DNA of 64,000 bases from Caprella mutica (lineage: Eukaryota; Arthropoda; Malacostraca; Amphipoda; Caprellidae): contig CANNZV010002574.1 of NCBI GenBank assembly GCA_947561585.1, positions 49,971 to 113,970 on the forward strand. Reading direction: 5' to 3'. Position 1 is the stretch's first letter. The number at the start of each line of letters is the position of its first letter. Positions 24,108-35,579 of this stretch are shown piece by piece. Under the pieces are notes generated by a model. That model did no database searches, was not told where the DNA came from, and saw only the letters and a program-made list of their open reading frames with translations. Both the position numbers and the translations under genes were made by a program.

Positions 24108-26495
24108 ATGCTCAAAATGACGTACCAAAAACTTCTTAGGAGAACGGAAGTATTACTCCAAATCATAGGAGTGTATGACTATCCAGTGAGAGTTAACATC
24201 GCTGCAGGGAAATTTGAATATTATAAAGGCTCTATTTATAGTCTGTACAAGATGGTACTTGTTTGTGCATACGCCATAATGACGCTAATAAGTATAACAC
24301 AGGTTTGGGAAACGAACTTGTCAATTACATATGTTCTTTGGTGCTTATTCCCCATGTTTGGCATATTACTCATACTAATAATCGTCCATTGGAATCGAAA
24401 TCATATGAGGCTTTTATATAAACGTCTTCGACTGTTCCGTCAATTGGCAGATTCAGATTCATCCTTTCAGACGTATGAAATAATCATGTTCATTCTACTT
24501 TTGCTCACCTACCACATTAGAACTGTGTCAGACATCATGATAGGTACTTTTAAATCCAAATATGGATACGGCATATTAAATGTCCACTATTGCATCATCT
24601 ATCACATTATGATGTTGATTTTAGGGACGTTTTATTTCCAAACTAAAGCTATTTCAGGTTACCTCGAGCACAGCTGTAGGTATATTATTGAGGATCAACA
24701 CTCATACTCAATTGATGATAAAATTGAAAAAGAATCAGGTAACTTCAAAAACTTAAAATTTAAAGAGAAATATCGCCAATTCATCAACTCTCGAAGGAAT
24801 TTAAAAAACGCAGATGCGAAATTATTAGAGATTGAAAGAACCTTCCTACAAATTGATTCAGCGTTAGAACTACTGATGCAAATTTACACTTATCCCCATC
24901 TGGTATTTTTCGTTGTATTCTTTACGAACATTATATTTGCTTTCTTCGACGGAGGACAGCTGATCTTAACCAACTCTTTCACTATCGTAAATGGAAATAT
25001 TCTCTACACCTCAATAGTAACATTCTCAATAGTCCTGATTTTATTCCAACATGATTCAGCAGACCACTTCCAGGACACGGTTAGTATAATTAGAATTATA
25101 AAATAACATCCTGAATGGTATCTTAACTTCCTGTGATCTATACACGTATATGGAATGAAAATTAATTCGATTATGTACGGGGTGGGGTGTTTCATTTCAA
25201 TTCCGACAAAATTTTACAGCTTACATCAAAATCCATAATAAAAACTTTATCAGGAAAAATTAAATGTCCAAAAATGATTTGTTATCGAGAAATTGATTCC
25301 CAGATTCTTGAGTAGATTTGAACATGCATAGGAAATTGCACATAAAATGAACATTGTTTCACGAAAACCTAATTTATTGAAACGGCTTAAGTGTTAAAGA
25401 TTTGTTTGTTTTGTATGAGATGAGGTGTGATAAATGGATTGAAGCAGGAGGTATGCAGACACTTCAAACAATTATTGCATTAATTTTAAATTTTCCATTA
25501 ATAATCATCTGCTAGGATCGTAACTTGGTACTTGTGAATATCCAGGTACGAATCCTTTTAAGGGGATCGTTTACCAATTTTGCTAGCTACCAATAATACT
25601 CGTCCGATTGAGCTGAGGTTCTGACATAAGTTGTAAAATGCTCCAAATCTTGGAAGTTGCTCTTAAAAAATTTTCATTCTAAACTCATTTTAGTAGGAGG
25701 GGGTGGTCTCAAAAGTATTTTTAAGAGTAACGAATATACTAATACATATTACTTAATTAAATCTTAATCAGTTTAGGGCTAATTTGGCGAAAGTAAAATC
25801 TATTGTGCCCTTATATAACTAGCTTAGGATCTTACAATTTATGGATAGACTTGTAGGTCAAACCTTTTAAGAGACATTCTCCAAACATTCATTATTATTT
25901 TTATTAGTTTCGAAATATTCCATATAGAAACTTCCAAAATTTTCTGTAACTGAATGTTATGGAAAATATGATAGTATATATTTTTCTCATGTATTTTCAT
26001 TGTGTTGCAGCAAAATACTTGCATTGCGATGGTGGAGAAGTTCCTCTACCAAAATGACTTGAGATCAAACTTGGTGAGTGATGTTGAGAGATATATTGTA
26101 CAGTAACATTACTAGGTCACTATTTATTTCTGTTAGTATTATTTGGTTATTGGATTAGTGACCAATTAACTATTTCCATCTCATCATATTTACGTTTTAA
26201 GGCAATGCGAGTACTCAGTCTAACGAAGAAAGAAAGAAAATTCTCGATGGCGAATTTCGGTGGCATGGGCAGAGGATCAGCTACTAATGTAAATCATTAA
26301 CTTCCAATTGAAATATCTCATTTAAATGATTATAATATATTTTATCAGTTAGTTCATTGATCGAATGGAATATAGTTAGTTATATTGAATTAATTCAATA
26401 TCTGGTTGAAATTATTCAGCAGATCTTTTCAATTTCAGACCCTGGCTTTCACACTTTCTTACGTAGTGGTGGCTCTCCAATTCAATATCGGTTGA
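24108..26495 (+). CDS. Gustatory-receptor-like gene B (4 exons, 392 aa)
   Basis: Second receptor of the array, same fold and gene structure as gene A. Exons: 24,108-25,079, 26,011-26,073, 26,202-26,288, 26,439-26,495, all phase 0 with GT-AG borders (donors GTTAGT, GTGAGT, GTAAAT). Exon 1 starts MLKMTYQKLLRRTEVLLQ and ends LFQHDSADHFQDT. Exon 4 gives TLSYVVVALQFNIG, so this copy differs from A and C by I-to-T and a final C-to-G. The loop between TM4 and TM5 is about 11 residues longer than in A. An upstream TTG in frame is not the start. All exons are open and the 0.93-kb first intron is the shortest of the three. It is most similar to gene C. Function as a receptor is inferred from family features, and the ligand is unknown. 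Confidence 0.9.
25562..25700 (+). mobile_element. Left-end fragment of TTAA-flanked MITE
   Basis: TTAA at 25,558-25,561 is followed by GGGGATCGTTTACCAATTTT. It matches the left 130 bases of the complete element at 39,425-40,270. The rest is missing. It lies in intron 1 of gene B. Confidence 0.65.
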
Positions 26496-27070
26496 ATAAA
26501 TATTTTATTCATAAAATTCTATTGCTATGTTCAAATAATGAATATATATGATCTATTGCAAGACAATTTCAAATCAGTTCATTTTTCATTCTCTTTAAAT
26601 GTATGTTATTCACTCATATTAAAATAATAATAATGGTATAGCAATAACAGCAGTAGAATACATCAACATAAGAAAGTCAGTCGACATTTGACCATAATAA
26701 TTTGGGTCTTGAAAGATTAGTAATATGACCACCACTTTTATAACAAACATTAATTGTTTTAAATAGATGTGTTCTCTCATTGTTCTTTCTTATCATGTAA
26801 TTGAATTTTTGATTTATCACGATATTTTCACAAAGAATTTGAATCAAAATTTATATGTAACAAGTGTTGAATCTAAAAAGTTCAATTAAAATCAATTCTT
26901 TTATATAGATAAATGGAACACACTATACTCGTTGTTTCTATTAATAGCGATAGTTTTAATTCATCTGTGTATAATATTCTATATATGTATCTCCGGAAAT
27001 TACGCACACTAAACATGAAGCTGATATTGTTTGTTAACCAAAATTAGCGCCAGTACTCTCTAGTATTTTC

Positions 27071-28447
27071 GATATCCGGAAAACTGCCAGGCGGAAAACT
27101 GTCAGGCGGAAAACTGCCAGTTGCTTAGTGGGAATTTATACTTTTTTTTTCTTCTAAGATATAATATTTAGTTACAAACACATTCTAAGAACATTTTAAT
27201 TTATTAAAAACGGCGTTATCCCTTCGTTAATTAAAGGGGGTAAGGGAAATTAATTTTAACAGTAATTACTATATAAATATTGGATTACTCAATATTCAAA
27301 GGAAAATAATATTTCAACAAAGCTACTTTATAAACACACAGTTATTCAAACTTGAGTACACATAAGGAAGTTATAATTACCACTTTTAACTTATTTGCTA
27401 TGTCACGTACATTTTAAAAAACTTGTTTAGTTACATATATAGTCACTTGTTTTTAATTTTCTATGTATGTCAGCAATATAGCCTTTGGTTCAAAAGAAAA
27501 TGTTATAACCAGCATACTGATTTGTGATTAATAGTTAATTAGTGAGGTTATGACAATATGCATTTAAAATCATACATCCTGAAAATAATATGGATGATTT
27601 GAATTAAAGACTTATTAGATCGTTCTAAATCAGAGCTATATAGTATTCGATACCATTTCATTTCGTTTCATCTATGATATTCTTAAGATCTATGATTTTA
27701 AGTGGATATGGTCACTACCTTACTAATTAGATATTCTCACAATAATATAATTTTAAATTATACAGTAAATTAAGTGAATGTTAAATCAATTTTTATGTAT
27801 GTTCAATATTTATTACATATACATTTTCATTCTCATGTCAATAACACAACACCTTCAATTTTAAAATATTACTTTATATGTAAACGGTATTTTTAATTAA
27901 TATGCAATCCAATTCGATCAAGTGAAATTGTCAGAGAATTAGGTAGGTAAAAGCAGTTTAATAATGATAGATGTTGGGTTGCAAATTATAAATATTTCAC
28001 AAATATCGATCGAAGTGGTTTTATAATAAGAACAATCGAATATTACATAAAAAACTAATTAGACACTAAACCCGTTATGAACTTATAATGTAAAGATGCG
28101 TTGTGTAAACAAAGAAATTGAAATCTGTCCTTAATACAATTATTTCTTTGTTTCTTCTCTATTAATTATTTTCTAAGAAAGATTTTAGTTTTAGATTTCT
28201 ATATAATATTCGATTTATGTCTTTAATATTTATATTATAATATATAATATTTATATTATAATGTAATGTACAAATTTTTCTAATAAATTAGTCTAAATTT
28301 ACTATTATTATTGTTTTGTATACTAATTAAAAATGAATGTCCCCCTAGCTCCTTAACGAAGGGCGAACGGCTTTTTTATAAATTAAATGTTATTAGTGAC
28401 TAAAGTCATTAAATTCCCATTGAGTGACTGGCAGTTTTCTGTGTACC
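27071..28447. mobile_element. Iteron-ended element, GGAAAACTGCC family, copy 2
   Basis: The left end GATATCCGGAAAACTGCC is followed by two more units. The right end, reverse-complemented, is GGTACACAGAAAACTGCC. A perfect 9-bp duplication AGTATTTTC lies at 27,062-27,070 and 28,448-28,456. The homologous flank of gene A has a single AGTATTTTT at 14,759-14,767, so the insertion postdates the receptor duplication. Length is 1,377 bp, with no transposase. Confidence 0.9.
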
Positions 28448-28459
28448 AGTATTTTCTTA

Positions 28460-28963
28460 TGGCTATTGTATTCAAGAAATTTTAATTTGGTTCTTGCGCA
28501 TCTTTAATGATAAACTGTATTTGGTAATTCATATTATTTATAGAGTTTTAAGATATCAAAAATTAATTAGCGTAAAATTTTTCCTTATGAGCTTTTATGA
28601 TTGTATGTATATGATATACCATCTACATGTTTAGTAAAGTTCCATGTTCGATAACTCATAAATATTGATGTGAAAATCTGGGTATTTTGAATGAAACCTA
28701 TATGCATTGTAGTATACATATGGAAAAAAAACTAATTTTTTAACTAATTCATATTAAGATGCTATAGTATTAATTTTATATTTTCAGCATTATAAATATC
28801 TCCCATCCATTCTAACATCCACCATCATCCAAGTTTGAATAAAATGAGATCAACTTCCGTGGATATATTGGGGAATTGGTAACCTTTTCCCCCGAGAAAA
28901 TGCCGATCACAGTGATATGTAACTATATGCTGAAAGTAATGAGAAAGAGTCGGCAGCTAATAT
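28460..28963. other. Continuation of the duplicated 3' flank of gene B
   Basis: Partly aligned with 14,770-15,010 (for example ATAAATATTGATGTG). No gene was seen. Confidence 0.5.
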
Positions 28964-28972
28964 ACTGACACT

Positions 28973-30000
28973 CGTGCACGGACATTTCGTCCACGGACAA
29001 TTCGTCCACGGACATTTCATCCACGGACATTTCGTCCACGGACATCTCGTCCACGGACATTTCGTCCACGGACAATTCGTTCACGAAATGTTTTATTTTG
29101 TAGTATAATTATAATTTGTAGTGTACATATTGTTTATTATATATTATTTATAATATTCTGCAATAGAAAAGTATAAAAAGTAGATTTGTTCTATATTTAC
29201 AATAACTACAATTGTTTGCGGTGTATTTTAACAATAACTACCATAAACATCAATATTAGTAGGTACTCAGATTAGCTTATTGGAAGCAATATTGGTTCAG
29301 AAATTAGTTATTTATGACAGAATTTTTTTCAACAGTGACTACATAAAATCCATACATGTATAATATACTACTAAACAATTGATTGATAATTAAATGTGAT
29401 ATAAAATAAATAGATATATATTTGTACTTTCTAGAGTTACTTTAAATTATATAAACGTAAACACGTCCGTGTTTTCGGATTGTTCCATATTTTCGGACTC
29501 ATAATAAAAGCATACAAAATAATTAGTATTTACCTCTACTGTAATTATTTTATTCTCATTCTTACGTTTCCACTTTTAGTTTTGTTAGTACCCTGTTTTC
29601 GATACTCATAATTCATTAATTAATTAAAGCAAAATATTACAGTAGGTAAATAATTTAATGATACAGTCAACCAGTTTAGCATATCTAATTTCATAACTGT
29701 AATCGATAGATAAACATTTTTTGTGTGTTCATATGAAATGTTTCGGCTTAAACCTCTATTATGATATTATATATTTATACCTGGCTATTAATGTAATAGA
29801 AAAAATTAAAAGGAGATATATCCCATAAACACTTTAAAATACAAAATAAAGCAATTCGTGGACGAATTGTCCGTGGACGATATGTCCGTGGACGAAATGT
29901 CTGTTGGACGAAATGTCCGTGGACGAGATGTCCGTGGACGAGATGTCCGTGGACGAGATGTCCGTGGATGAAATGTCCATGTAAGAAATGTCCTAGACCC
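28973..30000. mobile_element. Iteron-ended element, GGACATTTCGTCCAC family
   Basis: The left end CGTGCACGGACATTTCG leads into seven 15-bp units (28,980-29,084) of GGACATTTCGTCCAC type. The right end, reverse-complemented, starts GGGTCTAGGACATTTC and carries about nine units (29,853-29,999) in inverted orientation. A perfect 9-bp duplication ACTGACACT flanks it (28,964-28,972 and 30,001-30,009). Each unit is itself nearly palindromic (GGAC...GTCC). The 1,028-bp element has no transposase. The 77-codon minus-strand frame over the right array is a by-product of the repeat. Confidence 0.9.
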
Positions 30001-30009
30001 ACTGACACT

Positions 30010-30925
30010 GTATATTGAATGAAGTCATTAACAGCTAAGTATTATAACAACATTATAAGAGGCTTTTTTCAATGATATATGACAGCTCTATCTTCGTAAA
30101 ATATTGGAAGATGAGAAGATTTATGTGAGTCGGAGGAAGGGAGGAGCGATATGTTAGGATAACATACTGAACCCCCCCCCCCCCTTCCAACCATCGAAAA
30201 CTGTAATAAATTTTTTTATAAACACTTTCTTAATGTCAAAAAGTAGAATTCATTAAAATTAGCAAGAACAGGTTGAACAAGAACGTCGTTTCATAATTTT
30301 CCACTTCAAATCAGTTATAATCAGTACAGTACTGATAAATATCTATTTATATATTTTATGCAGTCGACTGGTAGTGATTCGTCTGCATCCGAACTGTTTT
30401 GTTCATGCACTTTATTTCGATCTCTTCACGACTTAATTTCCTCGGTTAGCCAAGTCCACGAATTAATAAATTCTTCTTGAATTAATTGTAGTTAGAATTG
30501 TAATTCAACAATACTTCTGATATATAAATATTACCTGAAATGAATATGTTATATTTCTATTTAGATCCTGTCGACGCCATTATAAAGTGAGTAGCTGGTA
30601 ATGTTCCGTTATATTTGTTTCAATTGCTGACTATATTTAAATACATCCTATCATTCTGTAATAGGTAGCTAATAAATGCTCATAAATCATTTTCAATTAG
30701 GTTCATCTTAAATAGTATTGAATGTAGTACTAGCTAAAATTGAATGATGTTTGCAATATTTCGAAATGAACACATACTGTTTACAATCATGGTTGTTGTT
30801 TTTGTTGTTGTTTAGCCCCCCAGCGTCCTCATCTGGGACGGTTTCAGACACCGGGGCACTATATGGTAATGTGCGGGCCTAAGAGAGAAAAACGTATCAC
30901 TCAGGAAGTTAACAACAACAAATGC
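30010..30925. other. Intergenic
   Basis: Contains a C run near 30,170-30,185. A short exon-like piece at about 30,566-30,588 (TTTAG before it, GTGAGT after it) is noted, but no gene could be assembled. Confidence 0.4.
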
Positions 30926-31208
30926 TATGTCAGTGGAAAAACTGTTATTTGAAATTTCATATTTTAGTTGTAATAAATTTTTGATATGGTTTAATATCTA
31001 AATATTTCATTTCAGGCAGAATACGCTTCGCCGGAATTGTTGATATATCGAGTGAGTGCATTTATCCATGAAGTATAATAATTAACTATATATTCAGTTG
31101 TTCTGAGATCCTTTAAATGAAATTATATTGAAGAGACGACTAACACCAAAACCTAATTATGTTATGGCGGTGTGACCATAAGTTATTGTCACATCAGTCA
31201 GTAAAAAT
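30926..31208 (+). repeat. Duplicated intergenic block, copy 2 (left part)
   Basis: Aligned with 16,960-17,270. It continues at 32,864 after the element inserted at 31,209. Confidence 0.7.
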
Positions 31209-31230
31209 GGTGACCGGACAACTCTTTGCG

Positions 31231-31534
31231 GGTGTGTTATGCTTTCGTGAGATGCGTGCTTTCTTGAGATCCATGCATATATGAGGCGGACACTTGATTG
31301 TGGGCGTGACATTATCTCTTCCGTATCTAGTGAGTCACAATTGAGAGAGGGGAACGAGTAGCTATGGGTGTTCCTATTGATCATGGATGTAAAGCATATT
31401 CGATTGTAATGACGGAGTACAAACGATTAATATTATATTTAATAATAGTGCGATTATAAATAAATAATTAGATTGATTTGGTTGTGACTGTAAATAAAAA
31501 TAAAAGCACGCGCCTCACGAAAGAATAATACACC
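31231..31534. mobile_element. Short inverted-repeat element (GGTGTGTTATGC ends)
   Basis: The left end GGTGTGTTATGCTTTCGTGA and the right end, reverse-complemented GGTGTATTATTCTTTCGTGA, form inverted repeats of about 30 bases. It appears to sit within an array of GGACAATTCG-type units. The target duplication is ambiguous. Confidence 0.6.
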
Positions 31535-31979
31535 GGACAATTCGCCGTGGACAAATTCGCTGCCAGAGGAATTAGCTGTGTGATTTATGTTTTACCATCG
31601 TATACATCATTTACATAAAAGAATGTTATAAATATAAACTGCATGTTATAAATATAAACTGCATGTTATAAATTAATTATCAAATTTTCTAAGTACAATT
31701 TGAAATTATTTTAAAAGTTATATGAAATGTTTTTTTTTTTAATGAATACATAATTGAAAGTATTATAGATATAGTGTGTGTTGTAAATTAACTATTTAAT
31801 TTTCTTCGTTCAGTTTTTATAAGTATTTTGCTAAAAAGTAATTTTCTATTGGAATACAAACCCACTTCAGGTGTTTTCTTCATACGTTTATTGACCTGTC
31901 ATCAGTGTAAATAAAACATGTGTTTTTTAACTACTACCTAGGTCTTAGAATTTTGTGTTAGGTAGGCTAATAGGTTACA

Positions 31980-32640
31980 TTTACTCTCATTTCTTCGTTT
32001 TCCTCTTTCATACGTGAGTGCAGTCACTGGTGCTTGTGTCCCTTTTAATCACATTCCTTGCTAAAATGCCTTGTTACACGGTGCGAGTTACAGTAGCTGT
32101 TCCACTATACTCGTATGCGAGTAGCTCGATTCGCCTCACCCGGTCACACAAGTGAGAGCTGCTGGCTTGAAAATAGGCAGTTACTGAAACTACACTCGCA
32201 TTGTGTACTATAATATTTATTTAATAAATCAATAACTTTTTCATTAATTAATATTTTTATTAGTTTTATTAACAATTTACTCTTATGCGACTTACTAACC
32301 TCCTCCACATGACAGTTACTCGACTGATGCGGTCACACTGTGCGAGTAGCTTCACTACAGTAACTCACTAGGCCAATTCGCACGTTTACTCGCACGGTGT
32401 AACAAGGCCTTAAGTGACTGCATCACTGAGCTTGTCTTCGACTGGTGGTTGGTACCTTTGTTCAAGGAGCCAATTGTTTGTCTGACTTCTTCCTCCAGTA
32501 GCAGACGAGTCTTCAGGACCCGAGGCTTCACTAAACTAATACATGAAGAAGACTTCTTCTTCCTGTCTCTTCTATTTAATTTCCTTTTGAGTTTATTGAC
32601 AACGCTTGGTTTCTCACCAGAAAAAACGTGACAACGAAAG
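31980..32640 (-). repeat. Shared internal module, interrupted by a MITE
   Basis: 31,980-32,064 and 32,414-32,640 form one stretch matching 3,960-4,230 (reverse) and 21,500-21,700. On the minus strand it is open for about 70 codons around the break and is rich in K, R and S (NRRDRKKKSSS), but I recognise no domain. It might be a decayed transposon gene shared by several non-autonomous elements. Confidence 0.5.
32065..32410. mobile_element. PIF/Harbinger-like MITE, TAA duplication
   Basis: The left end is AATGCCTTGTTACACGGTGC. The right end, reverse-complemented, is AGGCCTTGTTACACCGTGCG. It is flanked by TAA (32,062-32,064 and 32,411-32,413). The related module at 3,960-4,230 has one uninterrupted GGTAAGTGACTGCA at the corresponding place. 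Three-base TAA duplications point to PIF/Harbinger. Length 346 bp, non-coding. Confidence 0.85.
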
Positions 32641-32863
32641 ATACAAATAAATTGAAATAAGGAAATTTGTCAACGACTGTTTTAATTCAGTTTAGAGTAT
32701 CTAGAAATATTTCCTTGCTTAAATTTATAGTATTTTTGAATATATGAAAAATGATCTATACGCCGTTAAAATATAAATGACGCAGTTAGTTGTCCTGGAA
32801 GCGAGTTGTCCGCACGGCAAATTGTCTGCGATGAAATGTCCCTCAGCGAGCTGTCCTAGAACC

Positions 32864-33060
32864 TGTAAAAGATATATAAAATAATTTAATACGTCAAAAC
32901 TGATTGATCATATAGCCTTTATTTATATTTACCCCGAAGGTTTATTCTGACATCAAGCAAATGAACTCTAAATATTGATTGCAAACAAAATTAAGGTAAT
33001 GGTGTATACGAACATCGATACTTTCTCTATAGGAAGATCATCAGTTTTATGTTGATGTAT
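32864..33060 (+). repeat. Duplicated intergenic block, copy 2 (right part)
   Basis: Aligned with 17,262-17,460. It ends where a short GC-richer stretch (33,095-33,260) begins. Confidence 0.7.
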
Positions 33061-35360
33061 ACCTAATTGAAAATAGAAGTACGTTAGAGTCAGTGGTTAA
33101 GCCGATCGGAGTAGTCACTACGGCAGTCAGGGAGCAGCGAGAGTACAGCGTGAGAGCAAAACTGACTGTTTTGGGGGCGCTAATTCCACTCCGTCGGAGC
33201 TGCGCAGAACTACTCTGGGCACCTATAACTGCGAATGCACGGTCCTTATCCAAAACTGCTATATAAGTAATATAATATTACAGTCGTGGCTAACTACTCC
33301 TATTTTCCTATTTCCAATTGGGTAGTATATTTAGTGCAATGGACACAGTACCAACAATTTTGTATATAGTTCCTCAATATATGGAAGAAAAACTTAAAAT
33401 AAACATTGGTAATTTCCTAGTAATCAACCACCTTACTATTTAATGACATGGTTCTAACAAGCTTCCTAGTTAACGACAGCCTTCTATAGAATATTAAAAC
33501 TTTTATATAAGGTAAGGTTCATTAAGAAGAAGAATAAAAATAACAATAAACAATCTCTAAACGAAAAAAAAATTTGGAATTGATTTTTTTTCACTTTTTA
33601 TAGCTCCTACGAGTTTTCAAAAGCATAAATATCACTGTTTCACAATGAATTTTAAAGTTACATTTGGAGAAATATAGATAGTATCTTGTAACTTGGATAC
33701 GGTAATGTATAGAAGAAGGCTGTCACTGTGATCCTTATGAAATATATATAGAAAAGTTTTGATAATATTTAAACTAGAAATAAAAAGCCATAAATGAAAA
33801 ATCTCACTGGTGTCTCTAATTGGGATTATACAGTATAAGTCAAAGAAAAGCGGAGACGAAATTTTAATCGACATAATTTTAACAAGAAATATCGTATTTT
33901 CGTGTGGTTTTCTTTGCCAATGCTGATTTTTTTCCTCTATAACCACAGTTTTAGTTTATTTCTATATTCTTAATAGTTTTTCTACAAATTGTTCTTGCGC
34001 GAGATATGTAATTGTAAAAGAATATCAAAATGGGTCTGTTCACCCAGTATTCAAAAAGTTACAGAAAAAACTGCATATTATGAAAATCTAAAGCAAAACT
34101 TCGTTTAACAAAAATACAATTATTACCAATTTTTCTCTATAAATTTTTGTGCCCGCTTTCTAACTGGTTTCATTGATCTTTTTATCACATCAGAATTAGC
34201 TTTCAAGAAATTAACACCTTGCGTTATTTGTTCCTTTAATTGATTCATATTATCAGATGAGGAGTTTACATCATTTTAGCAATATATATCTCACAAGAAA
34301 TAACCGCAACCATGGATCTGGGTTACTCAAAAGCATTTCAATTAAATGACCTTTGGCAATGACTTTGGCAAAATGACCTTTGGCCCAAGACAACTATATT
34401 ATTTGCCCATTTTTTTCAGATTCTACTATATTAACTTAATTAAAGACCACAGTTACTGTAATGACTAGTAATGTGACAAAATGCGTTTTGCATAAGAATA
34501 TTATCTTGGAACATAATTAAAATAAAGAATATTCCTAATGTGAAAAAAATATTCCTAATATGAAAAAAATACTCTCGTTATGAAAAATATATATTTTTTA
34601 ATAAAATGTATTCTTTTCAAGAATAAATACTATTATTGTTTTAAACTACTATAATTTTCTGTTCTGATATAGGACATGTAAGCAACAAATTTCCTAGTTA
34701 CAGTACCTCTATGAGTCTATATCGTTAACTCCTGAGTGTGAGTGAAGTAAATGAGTTAGGATGTAGCCAATAGAAATTAAAAATGTAGCTCTTTTACATG
34801 AAGAAATAATAGCAAATAAGAATGTATGTATTTCAAGAAGGCCGTGGCCCACCAAGACATGCTGAAATTATTGGAACATACAAGTCGAATTAAAGTTACT
34901 GTGAATTTGTTAAAACCTGTTCCCTCTCAGTGTTCAATATAGAAGAGTTTTTATAAATTACTATTATAAAATGTATTCTCATAATCTCATTTTATCCGTA
35001 AAACTGTTCAATTTTTCTTAGTTCAATATAATGAAAACTTTAAAATGTACCTGTTTTATTAACTAAATATCACTATGACAACTTTGTTAGACGATATACA
35101 CTACAATTGAATCCACTTGACCTGATTAATATACGACTTATTTAAATATGTACTTCAAAGATTTTCATTCCACCGAAAAATTAGATTAGTATCTAAATGT
35201 GATTTAAGGGGCTTGCTATTATATACATTATCAAGTATATCAATCGAATTAAAAAATTATAAAAATATTTTTTATGGGATATAAAACATATTTCAAAGAT
35301 AATATTGTCACTACCCTAGTAATAACAAAGTAACACATCTTTATTGTGTCTTCTGCCCAT
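33061..35360. other. Intergenic
   Basis: No gene that I can support. 33,107-33,301 is GC-richer, with weak inverted ends (GGAGTAGTCACTAC and GGAGTAGTTAGCCA), possibly a MITE. A short array of ATGACCTTTGGCA-like units lies at 34,345-34,385. A 104-codon minus-strand frame at 33,632-33,946 has no recognisable features. Confidence 0.45.
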
Positions 35361-35369
35361 TTTTTTCTG

Positions 35370-35488
35370 GGTTCAATTGTTTTTGGGCCCAATTGTCATG
35401 GGCCCAATTGACTTCGGGCCCAAGTGTCTGGGGCCCAATTGTCGAGACCCAATTGTCCTGGGCCCAATTGTCGGTGCACCTTGAGCAG
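35370..35488 (+). repeat. Array of GGGCCCAATTGTC units
   Basis: Seven or eight units of 14-16 bp built on GGGCCCAATTGTC, ending GTCGGTGCACC. Reverse-complemented, the end is GGTGCACCGACAATTGGG, in line with the terminal motif of the other iteron-ended elements. A partner end was not found. Confidence 0.8.
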
Positions 35489-35579
35489 TGAGGTTGATGA
35501 CCCCTGAGTGCTCACCGCGGGTACTCCCGTTGAGGGGTTCTGGGGGCATTTGTTCAGTTTGGTCAGTCAGACCGCTGAT

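Larger units (their letters stand above)
31209..32863. mobile_element. Iteron-ended element with nested insertions
   Basis: The left end is GGTGACCGGACAACTC. The right end, reverse-complemented, is GGTTCTAGGACAGCTC followed by about five 15-16-bp units (32,790-32,863). The flanks AGTAAAAAT and TGTAAAAGA are a degenerate 9-bp duplication. The paralogous block has one ACGTAAAAATTTATC at that place (about 17,260), supporting insertion. Inside are a candidate 304-bp element (31,231-31,534) and a 346-bp MITE (32,065-32,410), plus a copy of the shared internal module. Confidence 0.75.

Noticed and set aside
28973..30000. CRISPR-like arrays of short regular units
   Set aside because: Units are directly adjacent with no unique spacers, sit inverted at both ends of an element with 9-bp target duplication, and the genome is animal.
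33107..33301. GC-richer 195-bp stretch as a MITE
   Set aside because: The inverted ends match only over short parts, and no target duplication could be fixed.
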